From: Solanum dulcamara
Lineage: Eukaryota > Streptophyta > Magnoliopsida > Solanales > Solanaceae
Direction of reading: 5' to 3'
NCBI RefSeq assembly: GCF_947179165.1
Contig: NC_077243.1
Location: 48,438,501-48,502,500 of the forward strand
DNA: 64,000 nt
Shown here: positions 1 through 11,610 of the stretch, one piece after another
Layout: every line of letters begins with the position of its first letter
How positions within the stretch are numbered: position 1 is the first letter of the stretch
The notes under the pieces: generated by a model
The model's database searches: none
Told to the model about the DNA's origin: nothing
Seen by the model: only the letters and a program-made list of their open reading frames with translations
Program-made: the position numbers and the translations under genes

Positions 1-172
1 CGCAAGTAGGTTGAGTACCACGACTCCTTATTTGGCCTCCAATTCCTTCCAAAGACCTTTAGACCTATTTCCAACTGTCACTATTCACGTAGAACTTCAT
101 AGATAACATAGATCACATGACAATCTTTTAAAAAAAACTGTGCTCCAATGTACAAAAGTGCGGGGTATAACA
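1..172 (-). repeat. Terminal fragment of a family-B LTR
   Basis: This stretch aligns, with clear divergence, to the last part of the TE-B LTRs (around 45440-45636 and 52590-52792). The match includes the track around 'cgactcctta..ggcctccaa' and the terminal 'gtgcggggtataaca'. What follows (173 onward) is neither a purine-tract complement nor a primer-site complement, so this is the outer right edge of a minus-strand element or a solo LTR. The rest lies outside the window. Confidence 0.7.
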
Positions 173-2529
173 CAAACGAAGTTCAAAATGAAAAAATATA
201 ACTAAACAAAGAAAATAAAATTCCTAACTTAGTATCAAAATCACAGGTTACCTCCTGTGTAGCGCCTGATTTAACATCGTGGCACAACTTAGCTCCGGGA
301 TAATTCATCATTGAGCACAATAACTTTTTGGTCACAATCAATATCATTTCCAATGTAGTGTTTTACCCTTTGTCCGTTCACTAAGATTATGGAGCTTTTA
401 TTGGCATTCCATAATTTCACAGCTCCATGCTTCGTTCTTCGAACCACCTCAAATGGTCCACTCCACTTAGATCTTAGCTTACCAGGGAATAACTTTATTT
501 GGAGTTGAACAATAATATTTGCTGACTTGGCTCAAAGACTCGCAAGCCGATATGCTTATCATGCCATCATTTAGTCTTCTCTTTATACAACTTAGCATTC
601 TTATATGTGTGGAGCCTAAATTCTTCTAGTTCATGCAGAAGTCCAAGCCTTTCCTTGCTGGATAAATCTAGGTCAAGATTGAGCTTTTTTATAGCCCAAT
701 ATACCTAATGTTCGAGCTCATCTGGGTGATGACATGCTTTGCCAAACACCATTTGCTAAGGAGAAGTCCCAATATGTGTCTTATATGCCATCATATATGC
801 CACAACGCCTTACCCAACTTTAGTGCCCAATCCTTTCTTTATGCATTCACTATTTTTGGAAAAATTTATTTTACTTTTTTATTTGGCACTTCCACTTGTC
901 TACTTGTCTGAGGGTGGTATGCTGTAGCCACCTTATGATGGACCCCATACTTCAACAAATTCCATACAAGATGATTTATAAAATGCTTTCCTCCATAACT
1001 GATTATCGCCTGCGAAGTCCCAAATCGAGTGAAAATGTGATTCTTTAAGAACTTCAATACTACCTTAGAATCATTTATACGAAGATATATAGCCTCAACC
1101 TATTTTGAAACACAGGCCATTGCAACAAGGATTTATTAATTACCATTGGAAGGTGGAAAAGGTCCTATAAAGTCGATCCCCCATACATTAAATATTTCCA
1201 CCTCTAATATGTTGTTCAATAGCATCTCATGCCTTCTCAAAATATTCCCCATCCTTTGGCATTTATCACAACCTTTGACATAAACCGCAACATCTTTGAA
1301 CAAAGTTGGCTAGAAGAATCTGGATTAGAGTACCTTATGGGCTGTGCACTCTCCTACGTGGTGACCACAATAAGAAAAAGAATGGAAACTCTCTATCACT
1401 TGTCTTACATCATTTTTAGGAACACACCTTCTTACCACTTTGTCTGGCCCTTGCTTGAATAAGTATGGCTTATCCCATATATAGAAGCGTGCACCATGAC
1501 TTAATTTCTTCTTCTGTTGAGTAGTTGCTCCCGGTGGGAACACCCCACTCACCAAAAGGTTTATAATATCCGCATACCATGGTAGTTCAACCACCTCTAA
1601 AGCCAATAAATATTCATTAGGAAACTCCTCATTAATTTTTCCATCATCATGTATATGTAAAAAATCTTTAACCTAGACAGGTGATCAATAATTTGGTTCT
1701 CCATGCCTTTCATATCCTTTATTTCAAGGTCAAATTCTTGGAGTAGCAAGATCCATCTAATGAACCACGTCTTGGCATCCTTTTTGTTAAAGAGGTACCT
1801 GATAACAACATGGTCAGTATAAACAACAACTTTAGTACCTACAAAGTATGACCTGAATTTGTCAAAGGTATAGACCAAGGCGAGCATCTCCTTTTCTGTC
1901 ACGGTATAGTTGGTTTGTGCTGAATCTAGTGTCTTACTCGCATAATAAATAGTGAAACACCTTGTCCTTCCTCTAGCTTAGTATTGCACCTACAACTACA
2001 TCATTGGCATCACACATCAGCACAAATGGTAGCTTCCAATTTGGAGCAATCAAAATCGGTGCCTCTATCAAATTTCTCTTAAGCTTCTCAAACTCTCGAA
2101 TGCAATTCTCATCAAACTCGAACTTTACCTCCTTATCCAATAGACTACATATAGTTCTAGCAGTCTTCGAGAAATCCTTGATAAACCTTCTATAGAAGCC
2201 CGCATGGCCAAGGAAGCTCCTTACCTGTTTTCCAGAGATTGGGGAGGCAACTTCTCAATCACTTCCACTTTTGTACGATCAACTTCTAGCCCTTGCTTCA
2301 CACTTCATGCCCAAGAAAAATTCCTTCTTTAACCAAGAAATATAGTTTCTCCCATTTCAAGACCAAATTAGTTTCCTCATATCGAGCTAACACCCTATCC
2401 AAATTTTGCAGGTATTGATCAAATGACTCCCCAAAGATAGATAAATCATCCATGAAAATTTCCATAAATTCCTCTATCATGTCATGAAATATGGCCATTA
2501 TACATCTCTGAAAAGTGGTCGAAGCATTG
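173..2529 (-). pseudogene. TE-A2 pol, 3' half: reverse transcriptase, RNase H, integrase (Athila-like)
   Basis: Reading right to left on the minus strand there is a reverse transcriptase palm piece (2298-2529) with the catalytic FMDD box followed by the LxNLxxVLxR and LGHEV blocks. RNase H follows (1597-1902, starting [10 protein letters not shown], with the DHVVIRYL and DHLSRL blocks). Then come the integrase zinc-finger region (1325-1606, PWYADIINLLVSG and RRCVP) and the integrase core (866-1057, FGTSQAIISYGGKHF, YHPQTS). The expected core aspartate in 'ISDGG' reads Y, and frames are broken by stops. These blocks are typical of the Athila/Tat lineage of Ty3/gypsy. The reverse transcriptase resumes at 14786, so the gene was split by TE-A1. 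Confidence 0.87.
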
Positions 2530-2534
2530 CATAA
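2530..2534. other. Target-site duplication of TE-A1 (left copy)
   Basis: CATAA directly before the left LTR at 2535. The same five bases follow the right LTR at 14781-14785. Removing TE-A1 and one copy restores the reverse transcriptase motif around LCNA in TE-A2, which proves insertion into that gene. Confidence 0.93.
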
Positions 2535-3899
2535 TGTTGCGTCCAAATGCACACGCAAGTGTACATGGTCTCAAAAGCAATATAGTGACCCTTTTTAAAA
2601 GACGCATATCGAACCACAGGGAAATGCAATTAGGCATTAGTTAGATTTTCAATGAATCAAATTATTCATGTCTGTTTTCAAAGAATTGAGTTCATTTATA
2701 TCTACAAACTAATTATACCAAAAACGATATGAGAAACTAATTTAATGATATTAGAGAAATTTTATCAATTTAAAGAAGAGTCTTTGGGTTGTAGTACTCA
2801 TAGATTTTCAGTCTAAAATCTTTTACTTTGGTATCCAATGGGTTTTTTGATTGCTGATTTACTGGGTTGATTTTACAATTATGATCTTCCGACCTCTAAT
2901 TGCCTACTCTTGTTGACAGCTTAACTACATTGTTGAGCGGGGATAAGCATGAACCAACAAAAATGCATAGATCCTATTATCCTATTTAGTAACCAAACAT
3001 GGTGTATAGATATGTGTCACAGTCATTCTATACACGAATTATTCTAGACAATTCTAGGACAAACATGCTCCTTATATTCTAGTATTCTATCCCTTTTCGT
3101 CTTCCAAGTTCCAGGTGGATAACAAATTTGTTCTAATGGTGATCAAGCATTAAAACAATCAAAACAAGAATATAAGAGTAATCACATACAAAACCTATTT
3201 TTAACCCAAGAAAACAAGATTTGAACCTTCATCATATGGATACAACCTAAGAACAAGAGGAGTTAGCCACTTATAGCGTGTAACACATTTACATAAATTA
3301 TTAATAACATAAAAACTTGAATGCAAAATGAAAGGAAAGAAGAAAATATCACGAAAAGTAGCTCTTCATTCGTCTTCTTCAACTCTAAACCTGACAATCT
3401 GATCTACTTTTTAATAAAATATGTGAAGGTGCTATTTATAGCACCAAAAATGCGGAATTAAAGTAGGTGCACTGAAGTCCGCGATGCTAACTTGGTTTAG
3501 TTCAGTGCAATTTTTCATTTCCTTTGTCAGCATGAATTTGTGCTATCCAAAGCCAGGTCCGCGATGCGGACCTGGCACGCTCCACACTGTTTCGTCGAAT
3601 AAATTCCAATTTTTGGAATTAAATCTCAGAAGCCAAGTGTGCGACGCGGATACACTTTCTTATAGTGTATTTTCTTCACATTGTGTTCCCAACTTCTCCT
3701 TTGAGCTCCACTTTCTATCCGATCATATTTTGAATGTTCATTCTTTCCCAATCAGCCCTGAAAGTGTCTAATCACATTGGTTGGTTACAATAATACAAAA
3801 ATGCAACAATATAAACTAAATTCTAGGAATTTTCTCTCAACCTGACTAATGAATTATTTGTTTTATTTGTTATTGGGTACATAAATGTACCCAAGATCA
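2535..3899 (-). repeat. TE-A1 3' LTR
   Basis: 1365 bp, aligning end to end with 13421-14780. On the plus strand it starts TGTTGCGTCC and ends CCAAGATCA. Around 3530-3650 it carries short palindromes of the form GTCCGCgatGCGGAC, a theme seen in other LTRs here. Apparent reading frames inside it (for example 3484-3771) are not genes. Confidence 0.93.
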
Positions 3900-3911
3900 C
3901 CACCCCACACT
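3900..3911 (-). other. TE-A1 polypurine tract
   Basis: On the minus strand this reads GTGTGGGGTGG immediately before the LTR start TGATCTTGG. This is the expected site for plus-strand priming during reverse transcription. Confidence 0.85.
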
Positions 3912-5426
3912 TATAACTTTGTTAGTCCTCAAATAAACTCCCAATTTTATTTCTATAATAACAAATCCATGATATACAAAGCAATTCTACCAAACCATAG
4001 TGATTGTACAATTAGCTTATCTTACAAACACATGTCAAATTTCTATTTTAAGCAACTGACTAACTCAACATCACATGGACTCGAGAGTTGACTCTGTAAT
4101 TAAACAACTCACATGGTTTGTTAAATTAAAATTTATGCATAATTACCATTTCTTCATTAAACATGTGCCCTCACCAAGAAAGAATTTACCCATACTCTCA
4201 CAGTTACGTTAATGGGTATTTAGATAAAGTTTCGCTCACTCTCTCAAATAAAATCACAATTTGCTTAGGATGAACCATAGGCTTTCCCTTAGTGTATCAA
4301 ATAGCTTTATTAAGGCATCTAAGACTTAAGGATCACTTAGAACTTTTTCAGGTTGTAATATGGGCTAGGGGACGGGTAGGTAGAAATCTGGACATGTATA
4401 GTGACTTGGTTCCCAAGAGCTTTCAACACATTACATTTTTTAATTCCTTTCAAGTACTTCATAACCTTATTCTTACCACTTTGTTATTTCGTTAGCTTAA
4501 CCTTTCACTTCATTATTTGTGTAGAGGAATTTCTTATTTTCTTTTCTAATTTCAACCATAAAGTGGTTGACGTTCTTTTCATTTTCCACAAGCTTGTCTT
4601 CCTAACACAAGATTTTATTTCAATTAATTGCACCAATGATTTTATTCTTAGTAATCCAAGGTTTTTAGCCTCCCATTTCTCCATTTTTTTCTTTTCCAAA
4701 GTACTTGGCTTCTTGGATCAAAATTATGGTCTCAGAAAAAAAATGAGAATAGACTTCAAACTAGGCTACCAAAGAATCAAGTCAAAGGCTCTAGAGGGCT
4801 AACTATGGATTTACATTAAGGTGGGTACACAAGTGGTTTTAAAATAAGGTTACGAAAGAATTGCCTAGATCCTTTCTCTAAATTCTAAACTTTCTTTAAT
4901 TTCACTACTCATACACACAGGGCAAGTTCTAGCAATCAAAAGCAACCAGGTTTATATAATTAACCTTACTCAAACTGCACATGATTAATTTCAGAACGAT
5001 AATTCTTCAAAAATTTCAACCACAATCACATGAATTTAACATTATTCAAAATCTAACAACAGAGTCTTAAATGTCTCAATTTAGTCAATTTTTTATACGG
5101 TTCAAAGGGATTATCCATGGCCAAAGAACCAAAAATGAATGCCATGAAACCCAAGGTCAGAGAAAAGAAAATAAATAAGTACCACTCTATATGAATCACA
5201 ATATAAATCTAACACAAGTAACAACAATTAACAATCCAAATAAAACAGAACATCAAACTTAACCAAAAAAAATAAACAGATATGGTTTAATTAAACAGAC
5301 TCTACCACACACTTAGAGTTGGGGACTGTCCTCAGAAGCTCAAGGTAGTAGACTTCCCTATCTACTCATTCATCTGTCCACCAATATCCGAATCTTCCAC
5401 TGCCAAGGGGTTAAACTCTATGGCCT
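3912..5426 (-). other. TE-A1 3' non-coding region
   Basis: About 1.5 kb between the third ORF and the polypurine tract. It is AT-rich with runs of A and T and no recognisable domain. Long untranslated stretches after the last ORF are usual in Athila-like elements. The open frames at 4292-4802 have no family signature and were not called. Confidence 0.7.
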
Positions 5427-6606
5427 CTAAATCTGACTCCACGTTTGAGCCGGTCCTCCTTCTATCCATATCCATGGGGATGTCGTCTTCAGTAGGTTCA
5501 AAAATTTAGGTCCCATTCTAAGGAAAACCAAAGCATGCTCATTCAATGGGTATTGTCTCTCGACCTCACAGAGTTCCTCTTCAGTTGAAGCTCGCCCTCC
5601 AGTACGGTGTCGAAGCATTTCTAAGCCAAACATCTGGGCTGTGATCTTATCATCATGCCTTCCACGCTCCTGGGTAGTAAGGAATTGTCTGTGAGTGTAG
5701 TCTGCCCCCTTGATATTTTTGACATCATAAGAATCTAAGGGAAGGGGGGGACATATAATCATGTTGTTCCTCGAGGACCCTGGGACCCTGGCCCTTTGAC
5801 ATATATCCGTGATGAGGCCTCCGAATGTAAAACCCCTGCCTCGCTGAACTCTGCACTTCCTAATAATAGATTTGATCACAACACCAACATTCACGTCTAT
5901 CCCTTTCATAAGGGCATAGACCAAGCACACTCTGTCCCGCGTTAATTCTGTGTAGTGGAGGCCTAGAATACGGCTGTGCAAAATAATTTTTACCCATACA
6001 CGTGCTTCTTTATTAAGATGCACATATGGTAATATGCTGTGGTAGCCCCAAAGACCATGACGTACCCACTTTATAGTCGGCCTAGTCCCACACAAAGTAG
6101 TTGGACATCCCTGTATGCAGTTGAATATTCCAATCTTTCAAGGCGATGGTTGGCATCTCTAGCGTTCCCAATATCTCATTTATTGCCATGGGAGATAGAG
6201 TTGCATCAACCCTTCAAACTTTGATGTAATGTGTGCACTGATCAGGTTGATAGTTTGCATAGAATTCCCTTACCACGTGCAAATTACACGACTTTGGGTC
6301 AGCCAACAAATGCATATTCAGTTCCTCTATTCTCTGTATTATTTGGGGATAGTCTCTGGCTAATTTTTCTTCATCAATTGGCATGTCATAGAGATAGCGT
6401 GATTCAATGTGTCGCTTGTACAACTTTTTCCTAGTTGGATGCATCGCCTTTATGATAAATCGATGAGATTGGCCTCGAGGCATGGGTGGGGTAGGTGGTA
6501 TAGAGAGTGCCCCTCTCTCTCTTTTCTTGCTTCCAGGACCTACTGGTTCCTTTCTTGGCCTTCGTCTGGATGACATTTTCACTGCAAATAAGCCACCCAA
6601 AAACAA
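5427..6606 (-). pseudogene. TE-A1 third ORF, PF20167-type 'putative plant transposon protein'
   Basis: Two minus-strand pieces: 6214-6606 (N-terminal part) and 5427-6095 (222 residues), separated by a frame break. The first starts with a basic, proline-rich head (MSSRRRPRKEP, later PPTPPMPRG) and then carries the VVREFYANY block. The second carries LTRDRVCLVYALMKGIDVNV and a GFTFGGLITDICQRARVP block. That order (REFYAN, then a leucine-rich line, then LIT.IC) is the pattern I associate with the Pfam family PF20167, found downstream of pol in many plant gypsy elements. It occupies the place of the env-like ORF of Athila. I see no convincing membrane segment, so an envelope role is not supported. 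Its function is unknown. Confidence 0.72.
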
Positions 6607-7860
6607 TATATAAGAACCTAAATGTGCATTTGACTTTCAGGCTCGTACCCCATACTTAATCATTTTATCAGCACGCAAGTGATATGAAGGTACTTAGACT
6701 TCCCTTCATTTGAATACTGCACATACATGCTAACAAACCAACCCACACTTCAAATAATCAACATGGTGAGTCCAATACTACACGAATTCAAAATAGCCTC
6801 CCATAATCTAGCATATCCCCAAAAATCAACATACATGATTCAATACTACAAGGCATTTCAACCCCAACTTCAGAGCACACAGATAAACTCATGATTAACC
6901 CAACATAGTATACAAGTTCAAGCATAAATATGCATACATGATCACCATTACTACAAGCATATTTTCAACCCAAGAATTGAAACAACATAAACTTCTCTTC
7001 ACACTATTTTCACAACTCAAACCAACTTCAACACATTACTTTATGCATGTTTACTCAAGAATTCAACACACATTATCATAACAATCACAACATCCAATTT
7101 ATTCTAATCATCAAAAGTAGGGTTAGATTACAAGAACTTAACCCATAATTAGTTAACCACAACAAGCAATTCCTAAGCAACTTAACACACCCGATAAGTA
7201 TTTTAATCTAAGAAACATGAAAATGAATTATATTGAGTCAAAACTTAAGGCCCAAGAACTTACTAATGTAGATTTCAATCATTTATGTCATAAAAGTAGT
7301 TCAAGAACACATACCTTGTGGGTGAGAAGTAGAAACCCAAAAGAAATTTGCTTAAAATTGTTGATTGCGTCGCGGATTTTGCCTTATAAGAAAGGAGTTT
7401 TGAGAATTGAAGAGAGAAAAAAATGGTTCAAAGTTGAAAAACTGAAATTAAATGGGTTTTTTCGGTGTTTTAACACTAATTTTATTGGGTGCACCCATTA
7501 AAAATGGGTTAAACCCATCTTTTTAAATGAAGAATTCTAAAAAATGTCCAGGTTCGTGACACAAACCTTTCTATTTTGCATCCAAAAATTCTAAACTGCA
7601 TTTTGTACTATAATCAGCCAAGTCCGCGATGTGGACCTGGCGCGCACCTTCTTGGAACTTATTTTTACCAAAACTATTCGAAAACATGCCTGATAAAATT
7701 TGAACTGGCATGGTCTACGTCGCCGACCTCTCTCTGCAGGCTTCCTCCAAATTTTCTTTTTATTTTATTTTATAAACTAACTTATACACTGAAACAAAAT
7801 AAAATTATTGCAACCCCCCCAAAAAATCCATTATAATTTCTAATTAAAAACATGTTACAT
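6607..7860 (-). other. TE-A1 spacer between pol and third ORF
   Basis: No coding domain is visible. At 7618-7640 it contains 'gtccgcgatgtggacctggc', nearly the same palindrome as in the 3' LTR at 3560-3580, so part of this spacer (about 7550-7650) resembles LTR sequence. The plus-strand frames at 7217-7501 and 7576-7836 have no family signature. Confidence 0.6.
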
Positions 7861-9239
7861 TACCTCACAGGTTGCCTCCCGTGCAATGCCTTATTTACCA
7901 TCATGGCATGACTTAACGCCTTCATCTTTCATCCTCAAGCTTTACAACTTCCTCTTCATGGTCCATATCATTACCAAAGTTGTGCTTGAATCTTTGCCTA
8001 TTAACTTGAAACGTGGACGTTTTTAATGCATTCCACAGTTCCACAACTCCATGAGGTGTCATACATACCACTTGAAAAGAGCCACTCCACTTGGATCTTA
8101 ACTTTTCTGGAAAAAGTTTGTGTCTAGGGTTAAAAAGAAGTACCTTTTGCCCTGGTTCAAAAGTGCGAGTGATGATGTACTTATCATGCCATTGCTTTAG
8201 TTTTTCCTTGTAAAAGTTGGCATTTTCATAAGGTGGATCCTAAACTCCTCCAACTCATGTGATTGGTTCAACCGATTTCTCCCTGCTAACTCTAGGTCAA
8301 GATTCAGATTCTTGATTGCCCAATATGCTCGGTTCTCTAACTCAACCAGTAATTGACATGCTTTACCAAATACCATCTGATATGGAGAGGCCTTGGTGGG
8401 TGTTTTATATTCCATTCAGTATGCCCAAAGTGCTTCATCTAACTTCTCTGACGAATCTTTCCTTTGTACATTAATAGTCTTTTGTAATATTTGCTTCACC
8501 TCTCTGTTGGATACCTCGACCTTCCCATTCATTTGCAGATGATATGATGTAGCGACTTTATGCCTCACCCTATACTTAGCCAATAGATTCTTCACTATTT
8601 GATTTATGAAGTGTGATCTTCCATCGTTGATAATTGCTCTAGGAGTGCCAAATCGAGTGGAGATGTGCTTTTTGAGAAAGTAGGTCACCACCTTTGAGTC
8701 ATTGGTGGGAAGAGCTACGTCCTCAACCTACTTGGACACGTAATCTACTACCACTAAGATATACTGTTTTCCATAAGATGATGGAAATGGACCCATGAAG
8801 TCCATGCCCTATTCATCAAAAATTCGACTTCCAGGATGTATCTCAATGGAATTTTGTGTCTTCTTGAGATGGTGCCCGTTTGTTGGCATTAGTCGCAGTT
8901 CTTCACATACACTGTAGAATCTTTAAACAATATTGGCCAAAAGAAACCAGATTGAAATACCTTATGCGTAGTGCGCTTTTCTCTATGATGATCATCATAT
9001 GGTGATGATTGCCAGCTATCTAATGCTTAGCGCACCTCGATTTCTGGCACATACCTTCTTACCATTTGGTCTATTCCCTACTTGAATAAGTAAGGCTCGT
9101 CCCATATGTAAAACCTGACATCATGCATAAGCTTTCTCTTCTACTGCGAGGTAGCATCAAGAGAAAATACTCCACTAACCAGGTAATTGACGACATCTAC
9201 ATACCACGACAATTCAGTCACCTCTAGAGCCAATAGCTG
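7861..9239 (-). pseudogene. TE-A1 integrase region
   Basis: In sense order there is a zinc-binding region (about 8900-9239, interrupted by stops) and then the integrase core at 8416-8691. The core has FGTPRAIINDGRSHFIN, in which the catalytic D is kept as IND but the following G is R, then YHLQMNGKVEVSNREVKQIL. The core's end follows at 8197-8415 (KASPYQMVFGKACQLLVELE). Integrase joins element DNA to the target. The final part, to about 7861, matches the start of the parallel region in TE-A2 (near 240), where both carry the 'acaggttgcctcc' track. Frames are broken by stops, so it is not functional. Confidence 0.85.
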
Positions 9240-9917
9240 CTCATCTGGAAATTCTTCTTTAATCTTTAGCTATTCTCCAACATGTGTTAAACTCTCTAAC
9301 CTGGAAAGGTGATCATCAACTTGATTCTCACAGCCCTTGCAATCTTTGACCTCGATATTAAACTCTTGTAGTAATAGGATCCATCTTATGAGCCTTGTTT
9401 TTGCATCTTTCTTATTGAGTAGGTACCTAAGAGATGCATGGTCAGTGTGAACAATTACTTTAGTATCTCCCCAATAGGATTTGAACTTATTGAATGCATA
9501 AACCAGCGCTGGTATGTCTTTCTCGGTGACTGTGTAAGTTTAAGGTAAATCAAGGGTCTTGCTTGCATAGTAAATAGAGTGAAAGATCTTCTCTTTTCAC
9601 TGTATTAAGACTGATCCTACTGCTACATCAGTGGCATCACATATAAGCTCAAAAGGTAGCTCCCAATTGGGAGAAATTAAAATTGGAGCCTCTGTGAGCT
9701 TCTTCTTCAACAGCTCAAAGCCCTGCATACATTTATCATCGAAAGTGAATTTTATTTCCTTCTCCAACAAACTATACATGGGCCTGGCTATTTTTGCAAA
9801 ATCCTGGATGAACTTTCTATAAAACCCTGCATAACCTAAGAAACTACGCACTCCTTTTATTAAAATCGGGGGTGGTAACTTCTCTATCATTTCTATATTG
9901 GCTTTGTCTACTGCCAA
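9240..9917 (-). pseudogene. TE-A1 RNase H and reverse transcriptase thumb
   Basis: The open piece 9597-9917 carries the connection segment KGVRSFLGYAGFYRKFIQDFAKIARP followed by FDDKCMQGFELLKKKLTEAPIL and FELICDATDVAVGSVL, the latter being the start of RNase H with its catalytic D. RNase H continues to about 9240 through stop codons. The sense sequence matches the better-preserved TE-A2 copy at 1597-1902. Confidence 0.87.
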
Positions 9918-10676
9918 CCCTTATTTTGACACTTTGTGACCTAAGACAATCCCTTCCATTACTAGAAAATGAATTTTTCCCAGTTTAGGAAAAGATTTGT
10001 CTTTTTGCACCTTCCCAACACCTTGTCTAAGTTCTATAAACATAAATCGAACGATTTCCCAAAGACTGAGAAGTCATCCATAAAAATTTCCAAGAATCTT
10101 TGACTATGTCATAAAAGATTTCCATCATACACCTTTAAAACATTGTCGGAGCACTACACAGTCCAAACGACATACACTTAAAGGTATATATTCCATAAGG
10201 ACAAGTGAACGTAGTTTTTCCTGATCTTCAGGTGCAATTAAGACTTGATTATATCCTGAATATCTATCCAAGAAACAATAGTACTCCTGCCCTACCAACC
10301 TATCTAGCTTTTGATCAATAAGAAGAACTGGGTAGTGATCTTTTCTTGTAGCTTTCTTCAACTTGCGATAATCCATGCAAATTCTCCATCCAGTGACTGT
10401 TTTAGTGGGGATTAACTCATTCTTTTCATTTGTGATCATAGTCATTCCTCCTTTTTTAGGCACACACTATATTGGACTTACCCATTTGCTATCTGAGATG
10501 GGATATATGATACCTACATCTAGCCACTTAATAATCTCTTTCCTCACTACGTCCTTCATTATTGGATTCAATCTACGCTGTGGTTGTGCGACTAGTTTAT
10601 GTACTTTCTTCATGAAGATCCTATGCATGCACAAGGCTGGATTAAGTCCATGTAGATCAGCCATTTGCCAGCCCAT
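9918..10676 (-). pseudogene. TE-A1 reverse transcriptase
   Basis: The N-terminal part at 10467-10676 has KEIIKWLDVGIIYPISDSKWVSPI. The finger and palm part at 10125-10463 has WRICMDYRKLKKATRKDHYPV with the FLDRYSGYNQV block (catalytic D). The protein would copy element RNA into DNA in virus-like particles. Between 9918 and 10124 the frame is lost; that stretch should contain the second catalytic box (FMDD in TE-A2) but is interrupted by stops. The block order is that of Ty3/gypsy pol. Confidence 0.88.
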
Positions 10677-10928
10677 AACTTTCTTTCTTCATCGAAGCAC
10701 CTCCAGAGCTGCTAGAACCTTATTTTAGACAAAAAGGATGAAAGGATTATCGGTAACGTGTCATTGGGACCAAGGAATACGTACCTGAGATGGGAAGGCA
10801 ATGGTTTTAACTCTAATTTAGGAGCTTCCTCAGTCGAGGGTTTGGGTAAATGACCTAACACTCTGTTCAATAGTTACCTGTTTTTTCCACATGCTCACAT
10901 TGTGAGCATCTAACACATCAAGAATTTC

Positions 10929-11571
10929 TTATGTTGTTACATCGCCTTCTATGTCTTGACCCACTAACACTTTTTCAAGTGGATCCTTTAATTCCACATA
11001 TTTCTCTGCCACTTCTTCCTCAATTACTGTTATCATAGATAACTTTTCATATATGGTAGGAAATTTCAATGCATTGTACACATCAAATACTTCCACCTTA
11101 TCATAAGCTCTCATTGTGAGTCACCCGACTGCTACATCTATCAAAGCCTCTCCTGTTGCCAAGAATGGGCATCCCAAAATAAAGGAAACCTTTGGGTCTG
11201 GCTCAAAGTCTAAGATGAGAAAATCCATAGGGAAAATGAGAGATCCCACCTAGACTAAGACATCCTTAATGACTCCACCCGGTTTAGATACAGAGCAATC
11301 TGCCAGTTGTAACAAGATGGTGGTGGGCTTAGGATTTTCTAAGCCTAATTTCTTAAACATAGAGATTGGCATCAAGTTTATACTTGCACTGAAGTCACAT
11401 AGTCCTCTCGTATTCACATACTTCCCAATAGTAACCTACACCGTGAAACTCCCTAGATCTTTCTACTTGGTTGGAAGCTTAACTTTATTCAAGATTCTAG
11501 AACTGCACTCATCAGTAAGTGCCACTATTTCATACTCCGCCCCTTACTCTTGTTGGACACAATATCCTTGA
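10929..11571 (-). pseudogene. TE-A1 protease and linker to reverse transcriptase
   Basis: The open piece 10929-11114 (MRAYDKVEVFDVYNALKFP) is the segment just after the aspartic protease in Athila-type polyproteins. The parallel piece in TE-A2 (15492-15854) includes the protease end FDPEIPFILG-like block and reads into the same MRTHDKVEVFDVYKAMKLP. The protease body lies at about 11131-11500 in broken frames. Confidence 0.72.
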
Positions 11572-11610
11572 CATACTTGGCGTACTTAGGGATTCCCTGC
11601 AAAACATCAA

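Noticed and set aside
3484..3771. 95-codon plus-strand frame, similar to 14387-14632
   Set aside because: Both are the same stretch of the two TE-A1 LTRs, antisense to the element, with no domain.
4292..4802. Overlapping plus-strand frames of 67 and 133 codons
   Set aside because: Low-complexity phenylalanine-rich translation of AT-rich DNA in the TE-A1 3' non-coding part; no domain.
11269..11571. 100-codon plus-strand frame
   Set aside because: A shadow of the minus-strand protease region of TE-A1.
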